Source: JBBSJZ01 sp041739875 (GTDB lineage Bacteria > Planctomycetota > Planctomycetia > Pirellulales > Pirellulaceae). From it: 64,000 bases of DNA. The position numbers and the translations under genes are program-made. The stretch spans positions 38,793 to 102,792 of the forward strand of contig JBGSNA010000054.1 of assembly GCA_041739875.1 (NCBI GenBank). The letters are read 5' to 3'. A model generated the notes under the pieces. The model was not told where the DNA came from. It did not search any database and saw only the letters and a list, made by a program, of their open reading frames with translations. Within the stretch, counting starts at the first letter, position 1. Each line of letters opens with the position of its first letter. Below, one piece after another: positions 1-9,133 of this stretch.

Positions 1-696
1 TTCATCGAGCCCAGAGAGCAAGTGAACGACGCCTGCTTCATCAATCGATGCGCCTCCAGTAGTTGCAAAGGCGGGCCCGCCGTTAGGATTGTTGACTTCA
101 GTCCCCGCATCCCAAATCTGAGAGCCGAAGATCGTGATTGTTCGCGGCCCGATAAAGTTTCCGGCAGTGTCGAATAGACGTATGGCTTGGGGATTGAGAT
201 TCGCGATGAATGCATCGTTGGACGGTATGATCATCGATGCGTAACTGAAGAATGGACTTTGCAGCGTATCAGTGACTGTCAAGTTACGAGTGACGACCTC
301 GCCGGGTTCAAACACCGGAGCACCTGAGAAACCGCTAGGTGCAGTGATCACAGCATCGTTACCGATGCCGCTTGTCGCGAATCTCGCAACCAACTCGCTC
401 GTGTCACCTTCCTCAGCGATCAACTCGAGCCCGCCAAAACCAATTGCAGAGACTCCGCTCTCGGCGGTGCGGAAGTTACCATCGTGAACGGCAACCCAAA
501 ACGGTGTTTGGGCTAGTCCTCCGTTTTCGGAGAGGTTCTCAACCGTGATTTGCAAAACTTCTGCGGCAAGTAACTGTCGCCGCTCGAGTGACTCCAGTCT
601 CAAGGGCCGGCCAGCGGTTGAAGAAGGCCTCGTCGCTCGCTTGGATTTCGCTCGTTGGTTTGGAAATCGATCACCACGACTGAGAAGAAAACGCAT
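1..696 (-). CDS. Spondin-domain surface protein, 3' end outside window
   Basis: The reading frame opens at an ATG (complement of 694-696) and runs off the left edge after 232 codons, so the C-terminus is missing. Residues about 34-43 read LESLERRQLLAA-like, the planctomycete N-terminal motif found on large exported proteins, preceded by an Arg/Lys-rich stretch. The remainder resembles bacterial Spondin_N domains: a beta-rich start (QITVENLSENGG), an FxxPVFxPGE-type segment, and the SMIIPSNDAFIAN segment that is characteristic of the family. Known spondin-type domains are extracellular adhesion or matrix modules; a cell-surface role here is inference. It is divergent from the ECF sigma gene at 891, with 194 bp between the starts. 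Family call is good; the true full length and any anchoring domain cannot be seen. Confidence 0.8.
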   Translation of the reverse strand, partial: MRFLLSRGDRFPNQRAKSKRATRPSSTAGRPLRLESLERRQLLAAEVLQITVENLSENGGLAQTPFWVAVHDGNFRTAESGVSAIGFGGLELIAEEGDTSELVARFATSGIGNDAVITAPSGFSGAPVFEPGEVVTRNLTVTDTLQSPFFSYASMIIPSNDAFIANLNPQAIRLFDTAGNFIGPRTITIFGSQIWDAGTEVNNPNGGPAFATTGGASIDEAGVVHLLSGLDE

Positions 697-890
697 AACA
701 AGAACCTTGGGATGTGGCGTTGATTTTGAATGGGATCGTCGAGATAGCCGCAACAGCACACGTGTTGGCGGAACGCTTCTCCAAGTGGACATTTCTTTCC
801 CGGGGGAAAGTAACCATCGAGAATTCGCACCGTTGTTGGTCGCAAATCAAATCAGGAATTCACAAGAAAAAACTTGTTTTTTTGTCCGAA
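697..890. promoter_or_regulatory. Divergent intergenic region between spondin gene and ECF sigma gene
   Basis: These 194 bases separate two divergent starts and must hold both promoters. I see no convincing -35/-10 pair or operator. A run of T (875-883) lies just before the sigma-factor ATG at 891. The upstream in-frame start at 714 for the sigma gene would use most of this region as coding sequence, but the translated extension shows no sigma-factor similarity. Confidence 0.35.
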
Positions 891-1511
891 ATGAAAACCG
901 CCGATCCTCTTACAAACGCCTCAGGCCAGCCCTGCACGGTTGCGGGTGAACCATTCTCCAACCCAGAACAAGAGATTTGCTCAGATCAGTGGGTCGATCG
1001 ATTCGGAGACTCGCTTTACCGTTACGCTTACATTCGAACGGGGGACCAGCACATTGCTGAAGAGTTGGTCCAGGAAACATTCGTCGCCGCGATTTCAGGG
1101 AGAAAACAGTTTCGCAACGAATCCACGGTCAAGACATGGTTATTCGCGATTTTGAAACGCAAGACGGCTGACCACTTTCGTGTCCAGACGAGAGTGACGG
1201 AGGCTCAATCACTCGACCTAGACGTCCAACAGCATTCTGTCGCGACGCGTCGAGCAAGTCACCAATGGACGGCGGATCCGGCAAAGATTTGTGAAGACCG
1301 TGAGTTTTGGGAACGGTTCCAGCAATGTGTCGACAAGCTTCCCCGTGTGATGTCGGAAGTCTTTATACTGTGCGAAGTCAATCAGCTTTCTCCGAAAGAG
1401 TCGCGTGAATTATTAGGGATCTCTGCGACCAATTTGTCGATGAGGCTGTATCGGTGCCGCATGGCGCTGCGTGAATGTTTAGATCGCACTTGGTTTGGGA
1501 ATGATCATTAG
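891..1511 (+). CDS. ECF-type sigma-70 family RNA polymerase sigma factor
   Basis: Predicted 206-residue protein. Region 2 is visible around RYAYIRTGDQHIAEELVQET followed by a Trp-containing segment (STVKTWLFAILKRKTADHFR), and region 4 as LPRVMSEVFILCEVNQLSPKE followed by the helix-turn-helix (LLGISATNLSMRLYRCRMAL). This spacing without region 3 is the ECF pattern. The frame is open back to 714, but the ATG at 891 gives a normal ECF length and the upstream 59 codons look non-homologous. The last codons overlap the next gene, a zinc-finger protein, which suggests a sigma/anti-sigma pair in one transcript. Such factors redirect RNA polymerase to stress or envelope regulons; the target regulon is unknown. 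Confidence 0.9.
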   Translation: MKTADPLTNASGQPCTVAGEPFSNPEQEICSDQWVDRFGDSLYRYAYIRTGDQHIAEELVQETFVAAISGRKQFRNESTVKTWLFAILKRKTADHFRVQTRVTEAQSLDLDVQQHSVATRRASHQWTADPAKICEDREFWERFQQCVDKLPRVMSEVFILCEVNQLSPKESRELLGISATNLSMRLYRCRMALRECLDRTWFGNDH

Positions 1512-1857
1512 AATCGCGACGCTTTGGAGACGCATCGTCATGATCTTGACGATGCGTTGCGATCAAGCTTCGCACTTAATGTCGGACTCGCTTGATCGAC
1601 GACTCGAATGGCATGAGCGTTTGGCACTCCGCGGCCACATGTTCGCATGTCGAACCTGTCCGTTATTGTTTCGACAATTGCGATCGGTCCGACAATTCGC
1701 TCAATCGTATTACTCTCCAGCAATGGACTCCGTCGCCGAGAGGAACTCGAGCCTCCCGCTTTTGAATCTTGAGTCGTCCGCAAAAGAACGGATCAAACGG
1801 AGAGTCAGAGAAGCAGCCAGCAAGGCGAGAGGCGGGAGTCATACAAACCGCGACTGA
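1501..1857 (+). CDS. Small zinc-finger (zf-HC2-like) putative anti-sigma factor
   Basis: About 118 residues from the ATG at 1501, which overlaps the end of the sigma gene by 11 bp; a TTG at 1495 or ATG at 1540 are alternatives. It contains a Cys-x...HxxxCxxC arrangement: CDQASHLMSDSLD, then RLALRGHMFACRTC, matching the zinc-binding anti-sigma (ZAS/zf-HC2) fold with the H-x3-C-x2-C core. No membrane helix is visible after the finger, so it would be a soluble ZAS protein, binding the sigma factor in the cytoplasm and perhaps responding to redox or zinc state. The overlap with the sigma gene supports the role. The C-terminal half is unremarkable and basic (RIKRRVREAASKARGG). Confidence 0.75.
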   Translation: MIIRIATLWRRIVMILTMRCDQASHLMSDSLDRRLEWHERLALRGHMFACRTCPLLFRQLRSVRQFAQSYYSPAMDSVAERNSSLPLLNLESSAKERIKRRVREAASKARGGSHTNRD

Positions 1858-1908
1858 ATCGTTCGGCCCTATGCCCCTTGAGCGAACCTCGATTTCCAGA
1901 TGGGTTCA

Positions 1909-2026
1909 CTAGCTGGACAGCGCCAAGTTCGATTTTTTGTTTAAAAGTCAGCCGCAGGCGTACTATGAACGATGCGCTCGTACGCCTTCGGCTAACGGTT
2001 AAACGAAGTTAACGCTGTCCAACTAG
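1909..2026. repeat. 118-bp imperfect palindromic element (MITE- or REP-like)
   Basis: Outer arms 1909-1931 and 2004-2026 are inverted copies of each other over 23 bp with four mismatches (core TGGACAGCG / CGCTGTCCA). Inside, a second inverted pair, AGCCGCAGGCGTA near 1949-1961 and TACGCCTTCGGCT near 1981-1993, pairs with one mismatch, so the whole element can fold into one long hairpin. Both ends carry CTAG. It has no coding capacity. It lies between an anti-sigma-like gene and a hypothetical gene. No second copy was seen in this window. It could be a non-autonomous mobile element, an interspersed palindrome, or an elaborate terminator. Confidence 0.6.
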
Positions 2027-2140
2027 GTGCTGGCGGAAAAAAGATGGACGGCCAATAATCACAAGCCGAAGAGGTTGGCGCAATGAAAAAAATTGCGTGC
2101 AGGTTCAATGCATGACCAGCATTCGTCTGGGAGGTAGATT

Positions 2141-2503
2141 ATGTCGGATTTCGTTCCCGCGATTGATGAAGACAAAGTTGGGCGATTGGTCGCACGTGAC
2201 TATCCCGATGATGTCGCTGGCCGTGTCTTCTCAATGCTTGAGGCTTATGGTGCAAAATCGCACCAACTCGAGTGTGATCGAGTGCGAGTGGCAGTGTTAA
2301 GACTCGCCAATGGTGACTTGCTGGAGTTGCAGCGCCAGTTGGCGGTCGCGGCTTCGGACTTCCGCGACGTCATTGCTGCGGCAGAGTATCCATCGCAAAT
2401 GAAACTCGGCTTCGTCAGCATGGAACGCCTCGCTCCAGAAAAGCGACAAGAGTTTCGAGAGAGAGACTGGCGTGAATATTCAGATTGGTTGGCACGAACC
2501 TGA
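2141..2503 (+). CDS. Conserved-looking hypothetical protein, 120 aa
   Basis: The ATG at 2141 has a good ribosome binding site (GGGAGG at 2129-2134, six bases ahead), which fixes the start. The protein is soluble and acidic at the N-terminus (MSDFVPAIDEDKVGRLVARDYP), then has a helix-rich middle with a QRQLAVAASDFRDVIAAAEYP segment and ends with a charged, Trp-containing tail. No signal peptide, membrane helix or catalytic motif is visible. It sits alone between the palindromic element and the second ECF module. I do not recognise the family; the strong ribosome site and clean frame make it a real gene. Confidence 0.7.
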   Translation: MSDFVPAIDEDKVGRLVARDYPDDVAGRVFSMLEAYGAKSHQLECDRVRVAVLRLANGDLLELQRQLAVAASDFRDVIAAAEYPSQMKLGFVSMERLAPEKRQEFRERDWREYSDWLART

Positions 2504-2597
2504 AAGGGCGCGCACCTGATTGTTTACCCGAATGTTGTTTTTTCGTGCAAGGTTCGCGGCTCGGGTAAGATTCAGTTCTTATTCGAGGAGCAGTTCG

Positions 2598-3224
2598 ATG
2601 ATGTTGAACCATGAGACACGAGCGAGTCTAGTCCTGCGGTTGGGTGATCCCGCAGATGACGTTGCTTGGAACGAATTCTTGCAGATTTACGAACCGATGT
2701 TGTTTCGACTCGCGATGCGATGGGGGTTGCAACAGGCGGATGCATTGGAAGTTGTCCAGGAAACGTTGCTTGCGGTTTCCAAGGCGGTCGCGTCATTTGA
2801 TCGCAACCAGCATTCCGGTGCGTTTCGCGGTTGGCTGGCATCGATCACTCGCAACAAACTTGCGGATCATTTGACGCGTCGTCGTCGTCACGTGCGTGGA
2901 TCGGGTGATTCGAATGTCCAGCGTTGGATGGACCAAATCGCTTGTGAAACGTCCGACGTGAGCGTTTGGGACTGGAACGAAAAGCAACAAGTCTTTAACT
3001 GGGCGGCCGGCAAGGTGCGCGAACAAGTCAACGAAACGACTTGGCAAGCGTTTCATCGAACGAGTGTGTTGGGTGAAGCTGTTTCCGACGTGGCGAGGGA
3101 TTTGAACATGCGAGAGGGGATGGTGTATGTGGCACGCAGCCGTGTGATGTCGCGACTGAGAGCTGCCGTTTCGACTTGGGAGTCCAGAACGACGAGTGGG
3201 CCAGATTCACAGGGTGCTTTATGA
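2598..3224 (+). CDS. ECF-type sigma factor partnered with Ser/Thr kinase
   Basis: Predicted 208 residues from the ATG at 2598, which has GAGGAG at 2585-2590 seven bases ahead; the frame extends to 2520 but that part is low-quality. Region 2 reads WNEFLQIYEPMLFRLAMRWG then ADALEVVQETLLAVSKAV and FRGWLASITRNKLADHL; region 4 reads TWQAFHRTSVLGEAVSDVA with a helix-turn-helix (LNMREGMVYVARSRVMSRLR). This is the planctomycete type of ECF factor usually encoded beside protein kinases. Its TGA overlaps the ATG of the kinase gene (ATGA at 3221-3224), so the two are translationally coupled. Inference: the downstream kinase/zinc-finger protein controls this factor. Confidence 0.9.
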   Translation: MMLNHETRASLVLRLGDPADDVAWNEFLQIYEPMLFRLAMRWGLQQADALEVVQETLLAVSKAVASFDRNQHSGAFRGWLASITRNKLADHLTRRRRHVRGSGDSNVQRWMDQIACETSDVSVWDWNEKQQVFNWAAGKVREQVNETTWQAFHRTSVLGEAVSDVARDLNMREGMVYVARSRVMSRLRAAVSTWESRTTSGPDSQGAL

Positions 3225-4858
3225 AGTGTGAATTTTCGTTGCTGAGAACGCTCGTGCATCAGAGCAAGGAGCCTGGAGTTGAAGTCGATGCTGTCGCTCA
3301 GCATATTGAGTCGTGCGAATCGTGCCGAACTGAGTTGAGAAAACTCGGTGGCGGTGCGGATTGGGAGAACGAAGCCGGTCGTTGGCTCGCGATATGTTCG
3401 GCGGATCCAGCGGATAGCGTTGCCAGTGAAGTTGCCAGTGACGGTGACGGTGACGTGGAGGTGTTGAATCAGTACCCGATTGATTTGAGTTTTCTTGATC
3501 CACCGACGCATCCGGAGATGCTGGGGCGAATCGGCCAATATGACGTCGAGAGTTTGCTTGGGCATGGTGGCATGGGCGTTGTGTTTCGTGCGCATGACAG
3601 TGATCTGCAACGCGCGGTTGCCGTCAAAGTGCTCGCGCCACAATGGGCGGCATCGCACCTGGCACGCCAGCGATTTGCTCGCGAAGCCGAGGCTGCGGCA
3701 AGTGTCGCTCATGAGAATGTAATTCCGATTTACAATGTCAATGCGACGGCCAAGCTTCCTTATTTGGTGATGCGTTACATCCCTGGTATGACGCTCCAGC
3801 GTTGGGTGCTCACGCACGGTCCGCTCGATGTTGGTACGATCCTGCGAGTGGCTGGCCAAGTTGCGGAAGGGCTTGCCGCAGCACATCGACGAGGACTGGT
3901 GCATCGGGATATCAAGCCAGGCAACATTCTTGTGGGTGAGAATATCCAACGAGTCTGGATCACAGATTTCGGGCTCGCCCGTGCGGCTGATTCGATGATG
4001 CTGACTCGGACCGGCGTGATCGCGGGCACGCCGCATTACATGAGTCCGGAGCAAGCTCGGGGTGAACCGATCGATCATCGAAGCGATTTATTTAGTCTGG
4101 GTTGCGTATTTTATTTCCTGTGCACGGGGACGCCGCCCTTTGAAGCGGAAAATACTCTCGCTGTGCTTCACAAGATCGTCTCGGAGAAAGCGAAGCCACT
4201 GGATCAACAGAGAACGGATTTGCCGCCGAGCTTTGTTCGTTTGGTTCAGGATTTGTTGCAGCGGTGCATGGATCGCCGGCCCCAGGATTGCCAAGCCGTC
4301 ATTGATTTATTGAGTCGTGCCCAATCCGAAAATCAACGGGGGCAATCGAAACGTCCTCACAGCAAACGGCGTTTAATCGCATCAGTCGCAGTTTTGGCGA
4401 GTCTGCTTTTCTTTGCCTTTTGCACCAGTTGGTGGAAATCGAATTCGCTTTCGGCTGTGACACAAGGACGCGTTGATGGTGGCTCAGTAAACCAGTCGTA
4501 TGCTTCCGATCCAAGAAACGTTTCCGTGAACATGGCTGATAGAAACCCTGGACTCGATTTGGTGGTTGATCGAATTACTGATGCGGTAAATGAGCGGCAG
4601 TACGAGCAATCGCTCGAAAAATTGAAACGACAATTCGCGGCGGTGGCGGAGCCGAATGTTCATTTGGGAAGTGACGTTTTCGGTTTTGGCCAACATCGAT
4701 GGGAAACAACGGTTGCCAAAACACACAGCGAACTTGCACGTCTCAATGAATATGGCTTAGCGCAGATGGATGGTCTTGAGGCGAGCGAAACAAGATGGCG
4801 AGACCGGATCGATGAGATCGACTCGGGTATACGCCGAGCAATAGCCGCGGATCAGTGA
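3221..4858 (+). CDS. Membrane Ser/Thr protein kinase with N-terminal anti-sigma-like zinc finger
   Basis: 545 residues, start ATG overlapping the sigma stop. Residues 28-35 are HIESCESC, the H-x3-C-x2-C of zf-HC2 anti-sigma domains. A Hanks-type kinase spans about 106-365: glycine loop LGHGGMGVV (114-121), invariant Lys136 in AVAVKVLAP, catalytic HRDIKPGN with Asp230, DFG at 249-251, and GTPHYMSPEQARG as activation-segment end. A basic stretch and a single membrane helix follow (about 384-404), then an outside region of about 140 residues without a recognised sensor fold. All catalytic residues are present, so it should be active. The coupling to the ECF gene and the built-in zinc finger suggest one protein that both binds the sigma factor and phosphorylates it or a partner. 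Confidence 0.9.
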   Translation: MKCEFSLLRTLVHQSKEPGVEVDAVAQHIESCESCRTELRKLGGGADWENEAGRWLAICSADPADSVASEVASDGDGDVEVLNQYPIDLSFLDPPTHPEMLGRIGQYDVESLLGHGGMGVVFRAHDSDLQRAVAVKVLAPQWAASHLARQRFAREAEAAASVAHENVIPIYNVNATAKLPYLVMRYIPGMTLQRWVLTHGPLDVGTILRVAGQVAEGLAAAHRRGLVHRDIKPGNILVGENIQRVWITDFGLARAADSMMLTRTGVIAGTPHYMSPEQARGEPIDHRSDLFSLGCVFYFLCTGTPPFEAENTLAVLHKIVSEKAKPLDQQRTDLPPSFVRLVQDLLQRCMDRRPQDCQAVIDLLSRAQSENQRGQSKRPHSKRRLIASVAVLASLLFFAFCTSWWKSNSLSAVTQGRVDGGSVNQSYASDPRNVSVNMADRNPGLDLVVDRITDAVNERQYEQSLEKLKRQFAAVAEPNVHLGSDVFGFGQHRWETTVAKTHSELARLNEYGLAQMDGLEASETRWRDRIDEIDSGIRRAIAADQ

Positions 4859-4967
4859 GAGCCTTGGGTGACTTTGTTTTGGACGAAATTGCTTGGACCA
4901 AATTGATCGCTGCTGTCTGATTTAAAAATTCTTTTCTCCGTTAACAACCTCTTAGGGGTGATCCACC

Positions 4968-5609
<642 letters not shown>

Positions 5610-5636
5610 CCAATCGGGATCGCGCGAGCTAATTGT

Positions 5637-5972
5637 TTAGCGAGAGATTTTTTCGAGATGAGCGATTCGCTCATCAACTTGGCGAAGCAGGGTGTTGACG
5701 ACGGCGATGCGGGTATCAAGGTCGGCTTTGAGATCGCGGTGCAACTCGAACATCGCGACTTGCCAACGTTGAGTTTCGAGCGGCGCGTCGGAGAGCGGCA
5801 GTGCTCGGCTCGTCTCGGCCGTTTGCAGCTTCATCGCTTTGTCGGCGGCGATCGTGTCGTTTCTTAATCGGCGTCGAGCGGTCATTTGGCGACGGACCAA
5901 GACCCATGCAAGCAGGATAAAGCCGGCGATTAACATCAATTGCGGTGGAGGAATCAGGCCGGCGGCGAGCAT
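5637..5972 (-). CDS. Small membrane protein with coiled-coil tail
   Basis: 111 residues from ATG (complement 5970-5972). A single hydrophobic helix (PPPQLMLIAGFILLAWVLV, about 8-26) is followed by a basic RRQMTARRRLRND stretch and then a soluble helical region ending in VNTLLRQVDERIAHLEKI, a heptad-like coiled coil. The positive-inside rule puts the long tail in the cytoplasm. It is convergent with the upstream GM-repeat gene and its start lies 185 bp from the PPTase start at 6158, in divergent orientation. No family recognised; the helix plus coiled coil architecture and clean frame support a real gene. Confidence 0.65.
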   Translation of the reverse strand: MLAAGLIPPPQLMLIAGFILLAWVLVRRQMTARRRLRNDTIAADKAMKLQTAETSRALPLSDAPLETQRWQVAMFELHRDLKADLDTRIAVVNTLLRQVDERIAHLEKISR

Positions 5973-6157
5973 CGATGTTGTTCCAAAAAATCGAACAGTT
6001 GGGAATGGACCCTGAAGTTTGCGCCATACTAGTGATGTTGGCCGATGTCCTGATCTCGCATTGCCGGCGATCCGATGTCATCATGTTAGGTTGTAAGGAT
6101 CGTTCTGTTTGCGCCGGTCGTTCAGTTTCCGATCGAAGTCGTTCATTTGCGAGTGTC

Positions 6158-6988
6158 ATGAGTTTGTCTCCGTCCCAACCGTCTGGTTCGATTCGTTCCG
6201 TACCGGGTGACGCTCTCACGCCAGCGGATATTGTCGTGCACGTATGGCATGCGGCGGCTTCGGAGAACGATCCTGGGGATGTCGAACGTCATTGCGAGTG
6301 TTTGCTTGATGACACCGATCGTGATCGTTCAATGAAGTTGCGACGTTTGACGACACGCAATCAACATGTCATCGGCCGGGGGATGATTCGGCATCTCTTG
6401 AGCCACAGTTGCGAGGGTGTTGTTGAGCCCCAGGCGATTCGTTTTTCGGCATTACCGCATGGTAAGCCGATCGTGTCCGAGCCCCACGAAGCTCGTCGGG
6501 CGTTCAACGTTTCGCATACGAACGGGTTGGTGATTGGCTCGCTTGCGCCATCGGATTCGGCGCTCGCGATTGATGCCGAAACGGGTGATACGCTGTTGGG
6601 CGTTGATGTCGAGCGGCTTGATCGTCGTTCAGATTCGGCGATCGCGGAACGCTATTTTTCAAAGCCAGAAGTCGAATACGTTCGATCGCAATCCGGTGAA
6701 GCAACACGTCAATTTGCGTTTCTTCGGATTTGGACTCTCAAAGAGTCGTTCATCAAGGCGATCGGTACTGGTTTGCGAACGCCTTTGGCCGACTTTGCAT
6801 TTCGAGACATTGACTCGGATAGTCCGTGGATTGAGATGCTCGATCCAAGACTTCAAAGCGACGTGGCATGGAAGTTTTTTCCAATTAGCCCGAGACCTGG
6901 GTTCATTGCGGCGGTAGCGCTAGGGTGCCAGTCGGTTGAGACGACAGCAACGTTGGATGTTCGCAGCTTCGAGGAGCTGCTGAGTTAA
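6158..6988 (+). CDS. Sfp-type 4'-phosphopantetheinyl transferase superfamily protein
   Basis: About 276 residues from the ATG at 6158. The two family signatures are present: LLGVDVERLDRR (GxD metal site) and FLRIWTLKESFIKAIGTGL (WxxKEAxxK). The upstream substrate-loop region includes LPHGKPIV and FNVSHTNGLV, matching the GKP and NxSHS motifs of Sfp enzymes. The reaction moves phosphopantetheine from CoA to a serine of a carrier protein, activating fatty-acid, polyketide or peptide synthases. No carrier protein or synthase gene lies nearby, so the substrate is unknown. The frame is open back to 5945, but that would overlap the minus-strand gene ending at 5972 and adds no homologous sequence. 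The exact start is uncertain. Confidence 0.88.
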   Translation: MSLSPSQPSGSIRSVPGDALTPADIVVHVWHAAASENDPGDVERHCECLLDDTDRDRSMKLRRLTTRNQHVIGRGMIRHLLSHSCEGVVEPQAIRFSALPHGKPIVSEPHEARRAFNVSHTNGLVIGSLAPSDSALAIDAETGDTLLGVDVERLDRRSDSAIAERYFSKPEVEYVRSQSGEATRQFAFLRIWTLKESFIKAIGTGLRTPLADFAFRDIDSDSPWIEMLDPRLQSDVAWKFFPISPRPGFIAAVALGCQSVETTATLDVRSFEELLS

Positions 6989-7199
6989 CGTATGGTCGCA
7001 TTGTTTGAGAATGGACTGAGGTCCTACACTCGGTTTCGTCGTTAGGATCGGCAGTGCTTCACGGTGTTGTCGGTCGTTACGAGTGTTGGTGCTCGGCATG
7101 TCATTGGTTTATGGCTTATCATTACAGGACCGTGTTTTGATCTGGCGGTCACAGCGTATTCGCTGGCTTTCGTTCCTGCCAATCGAGCGACCTTTCGCG

Positions 7200-7682
7200 A
7201 TGTCAAAACCGAGCATCACGCGCACCGCCATCGCGGTTGGATTGTCGCTGGTGTCGCTCGCAGGGTGCGGAGTTGATTTGGATCCGTCACTCGTTGGTCC
7301 GCTAAGCCGAGTGTCAATCTCGGCGAACGACGCCGCTGAGTCAGCTGAATTGGCTCCCGACATAAGTGGATCGAATGCAGCCGCTTGGTCAGCTCCCTAT
7401 CCCCAGCGTAAGAATGCGTTTGCCTATCCGGGTGATAGTGTCGACGCCGTTGAAACGAAGAAAACAGACACTTCGTTGACATCGAGCGTGAGTGTCGTCG
7501 GTTTCGCGAATGTGGATCGCCCCGTTGTGATGCTGAAATTCCGGGAGCAAACGTACACAATGGGCGTGGATGATAAGCACGGCAGCATCCAGGTCATTGA
7601 GATCGCTCCCCCACGCGTGACACTCAAAATGGCGAATCTCGTTTGGACGATCTCTATGTTCGACAAGTCGAGCGCCAAGTAG
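7200..7682 (+). CDS. Putative lipoprotein, unknown function
   Basis: 160 residues from the ATG at 7200. The N-terminus (MSKPSITRTAIAVGLSLVSLAGCG) ends in a lipobox LAGC, so the mature protein should be lipid-anchored at Cys23 or so. The mature part is a low-complexity linker followed by about 90 residues with alternating beta-type sequence (VVMLKFREQTYTMGVDDK, then VTLKMANLVWTISMF), possibly a small beta domain. Longer upstream frames exist to 7083 but would bury the signal sequence. The last codons lie in a 23-bp tandem duplication that also copies the stop codon. Neighbours do not suggest a role. Confidence 0.7.
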   Translation: MSKPSITRTAIAVGLSLVSLAGCGVDLDPSLVGPLSRVSISANDAAESAELAPDISGSNAAAWSAPYPQRKNAFAYPGDSVDAVETKKTDTSLTSSVSVVGFANVDRPVVMLKFREQTYTMGVDDKHGSIQVIEIAPPRVTLKMANLVWTISMFDKSSAK

Positions 7683-7707
7683 TTGACAAGTCGAGCGATA
7701 GGTAGTC
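7662..7707. repeat. 23-bp tandem duplication spanning a stop codon
   Basis: Unit one (7662-7684) and unit two (7685-7707) share GACAAGTCGAGCG followed by a variable triplet and GTAGT. The TAG stop of the lipoprotein gene falls in unit one and is repeated at the same place in unit two. The pattern looks like a recent slipped-strand duplication at a gene end. Confidence 0.8.
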
Positions 7708-7949
7708 GCCACGTCATCCGCTAGGGACGACATTCGGCATTGGGATGCCTGCGGATCTCCGGCATCGGTATTGCGATCCTTTGCTTGGCGAGTGAGTTTT
7801 GTTGGCACTCTTGGCTTGCGTTATGGATTTTGTCGCAATTCATTGCTCGTCGAGAAGCAATCTTTGGCTGTTCTGGCTCCCCATGCGTTTGCCGTCTGGT
7901 ATCCTCTAGCCTCACGTGTTGGCTTCGTAGTGTTGGTTTGAGGTTTGGA

Positions 7950-9050
7950 ATGAGCGATTCGATTTGTCGTTGGGGTTTTCTGAGCACGGCGGGTATTGGA
8001 CGCAAAAATTGGAAGGCGATCCGATTGAGTGGCAATGGTCGTGTGGTGGCTGTGGCCAGTCGCACCAAAGTGCGAGCCAACCAATTCATTGCGGAGTGTT
8101 CCGACGAAGTGCCGCCCGGTGGCGTCGTGACTGCTTTCGGGTCGTATGACGATTTATTAGCGAGCGATGAAATTGACGCCGTCTATGTTCCGCTGCCAAC
8201 AGGTTTGCGGAAACAGTGGGTGATCAAGGCCGCCGAAGCTGGCAAGCATGTGCTATGCGAGAAGCCCATTGCGATTCATGCGGACGATGCCAAGGAAATG
8301 ATCGACGCGTGCGAAGCCGCCGGAGTCCAATTCATGGATGGCGTGATGTTCGAACACAGCAAGCGTATTGCGGGGCTGCATTCAAGTTTGGCTGATGCGG
8401 ACAACTTTGGATCGCTTCGGCGGATCCAGACACATTTTTCATTCAATGGTGGCGAAGAATTTACCAAGTCCAACATTCGCGCCAACGCGGAGTATGAGCC
8501 GCATGGATGCCTTGGTGATCTCGGTTGGTACTGTATTCGATTCACGCTTCGGATGATAAAGGGTTCGATGCCGATCGAGGTGTCCGGACGCATGTTGCAA
8601 TCGTACGGAAATGATGATTCACGAGCCGTGCCGAGCGAGTTCATCGGCGAAATGTCGTTCGCCGATGGTGTGACGGCTGGGTTCTTTTGTTCGTTCCGAT
8701 GTGTCAACCAGCAAACGGCATTGATTTCTGGAAGCAACGGTTACGTCGCACTCAATGATTTTGTGTTGCCATTTTGCGGCGCGAATGGGCATTGGACAGA
8801 GAATTCGCACGTGCTCGAGATCGATAACTGTCGCTGGAATTTCGGTGAGCAATCCAACGAGCGGCGTGTCGTCGAGTACGCATCGGGTGAGCCGAATTCG
8901 CAAGAGGTTGCGATGGTTCGCGCGTTGGCGGAGATCGCGAATTCTGGAAAGCTGGATCCACAATACGCTGACATCTCGCTCAAGACCCAAAAAGTTCTTG
9001 ACGCGTGCCGCAAGAGTGCCGCGTCGGGCGGCAAGTTTGTGAAAGTTTAA
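7950..9050 (+). CDS. Gfo/Idh/MocA family NAD(P)-dependent oxidoreductase
   Basis: 366 residues from the ATG at 7950; the frame runs back to 7740 but the Rossmann start (CRWGFLSTAGIGRKNWKAIR) sits just after this ATG. The family signature HVLCEKPIAIHADDAKEM carries the EKP motif. The C-terminal half shows the usual beta-sheet domain (MQSYGNDDSRA region, then EFIGEMSFADGVTAGFFCSF). These enzymes oxidise or reduce sugars and inositols. The gene is followed 83 bp later by a sodium:solute symporter on the same strand, consistent with uptake and conversion of a sugar or polyol; the substrate is unknown. Family call is firm. Confidence 0.9.
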   Translation: MSDSICRWGFLSTAGIGRKNWKAIRLSGNGRVVAVASRTKVRANQFIAECSDEVPPGGVVTAFGSYDDLLASDEIDAVYVPLPTGLRKQWVIKAAEAGKHVLCEKPIAIHADDAKEMIDACEAAGVQFMDGVMFEHSKRIAGLHSSLADADNFGSLRRIQTHFSFNGGEEFTKSNIRANAEYEPHGCLGDLGWYCIRFTLRMIKGSMPIEVSGRMLQSYGNDDSRAVPSEFIGEMSFADGVTAGFFCSFRCVNQQTALISGSNGYVALNDFVLPFCGANGHWTENSHVLEIDNCRWNFGEQSNERRVVEYASGEPNSQEVAMVRALAEIANSGKLDPQYADISLKTQKVLDACRKSAASGGKFVKV

Positions 9051-9133
9051 GCAACGGCGAACACGCTCCATTCACCTTACTCTTGTCCACCATACTCTCG
9101 TCCACTCTCCCTCCATCGTTCTTCGAGTGTCCC

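Noticed and set aside
545..949. 134-codon plus-strand ORF
   Set aside because: Overlaps the spondin gene on the other strand and the sigma start; no homology.
3053..4078. 341-codon minus-strand ORF
   Set aside because: Lies across the second sigma factor and the kinase domain on the opposite strand; the kinase motifs fix the real frame.
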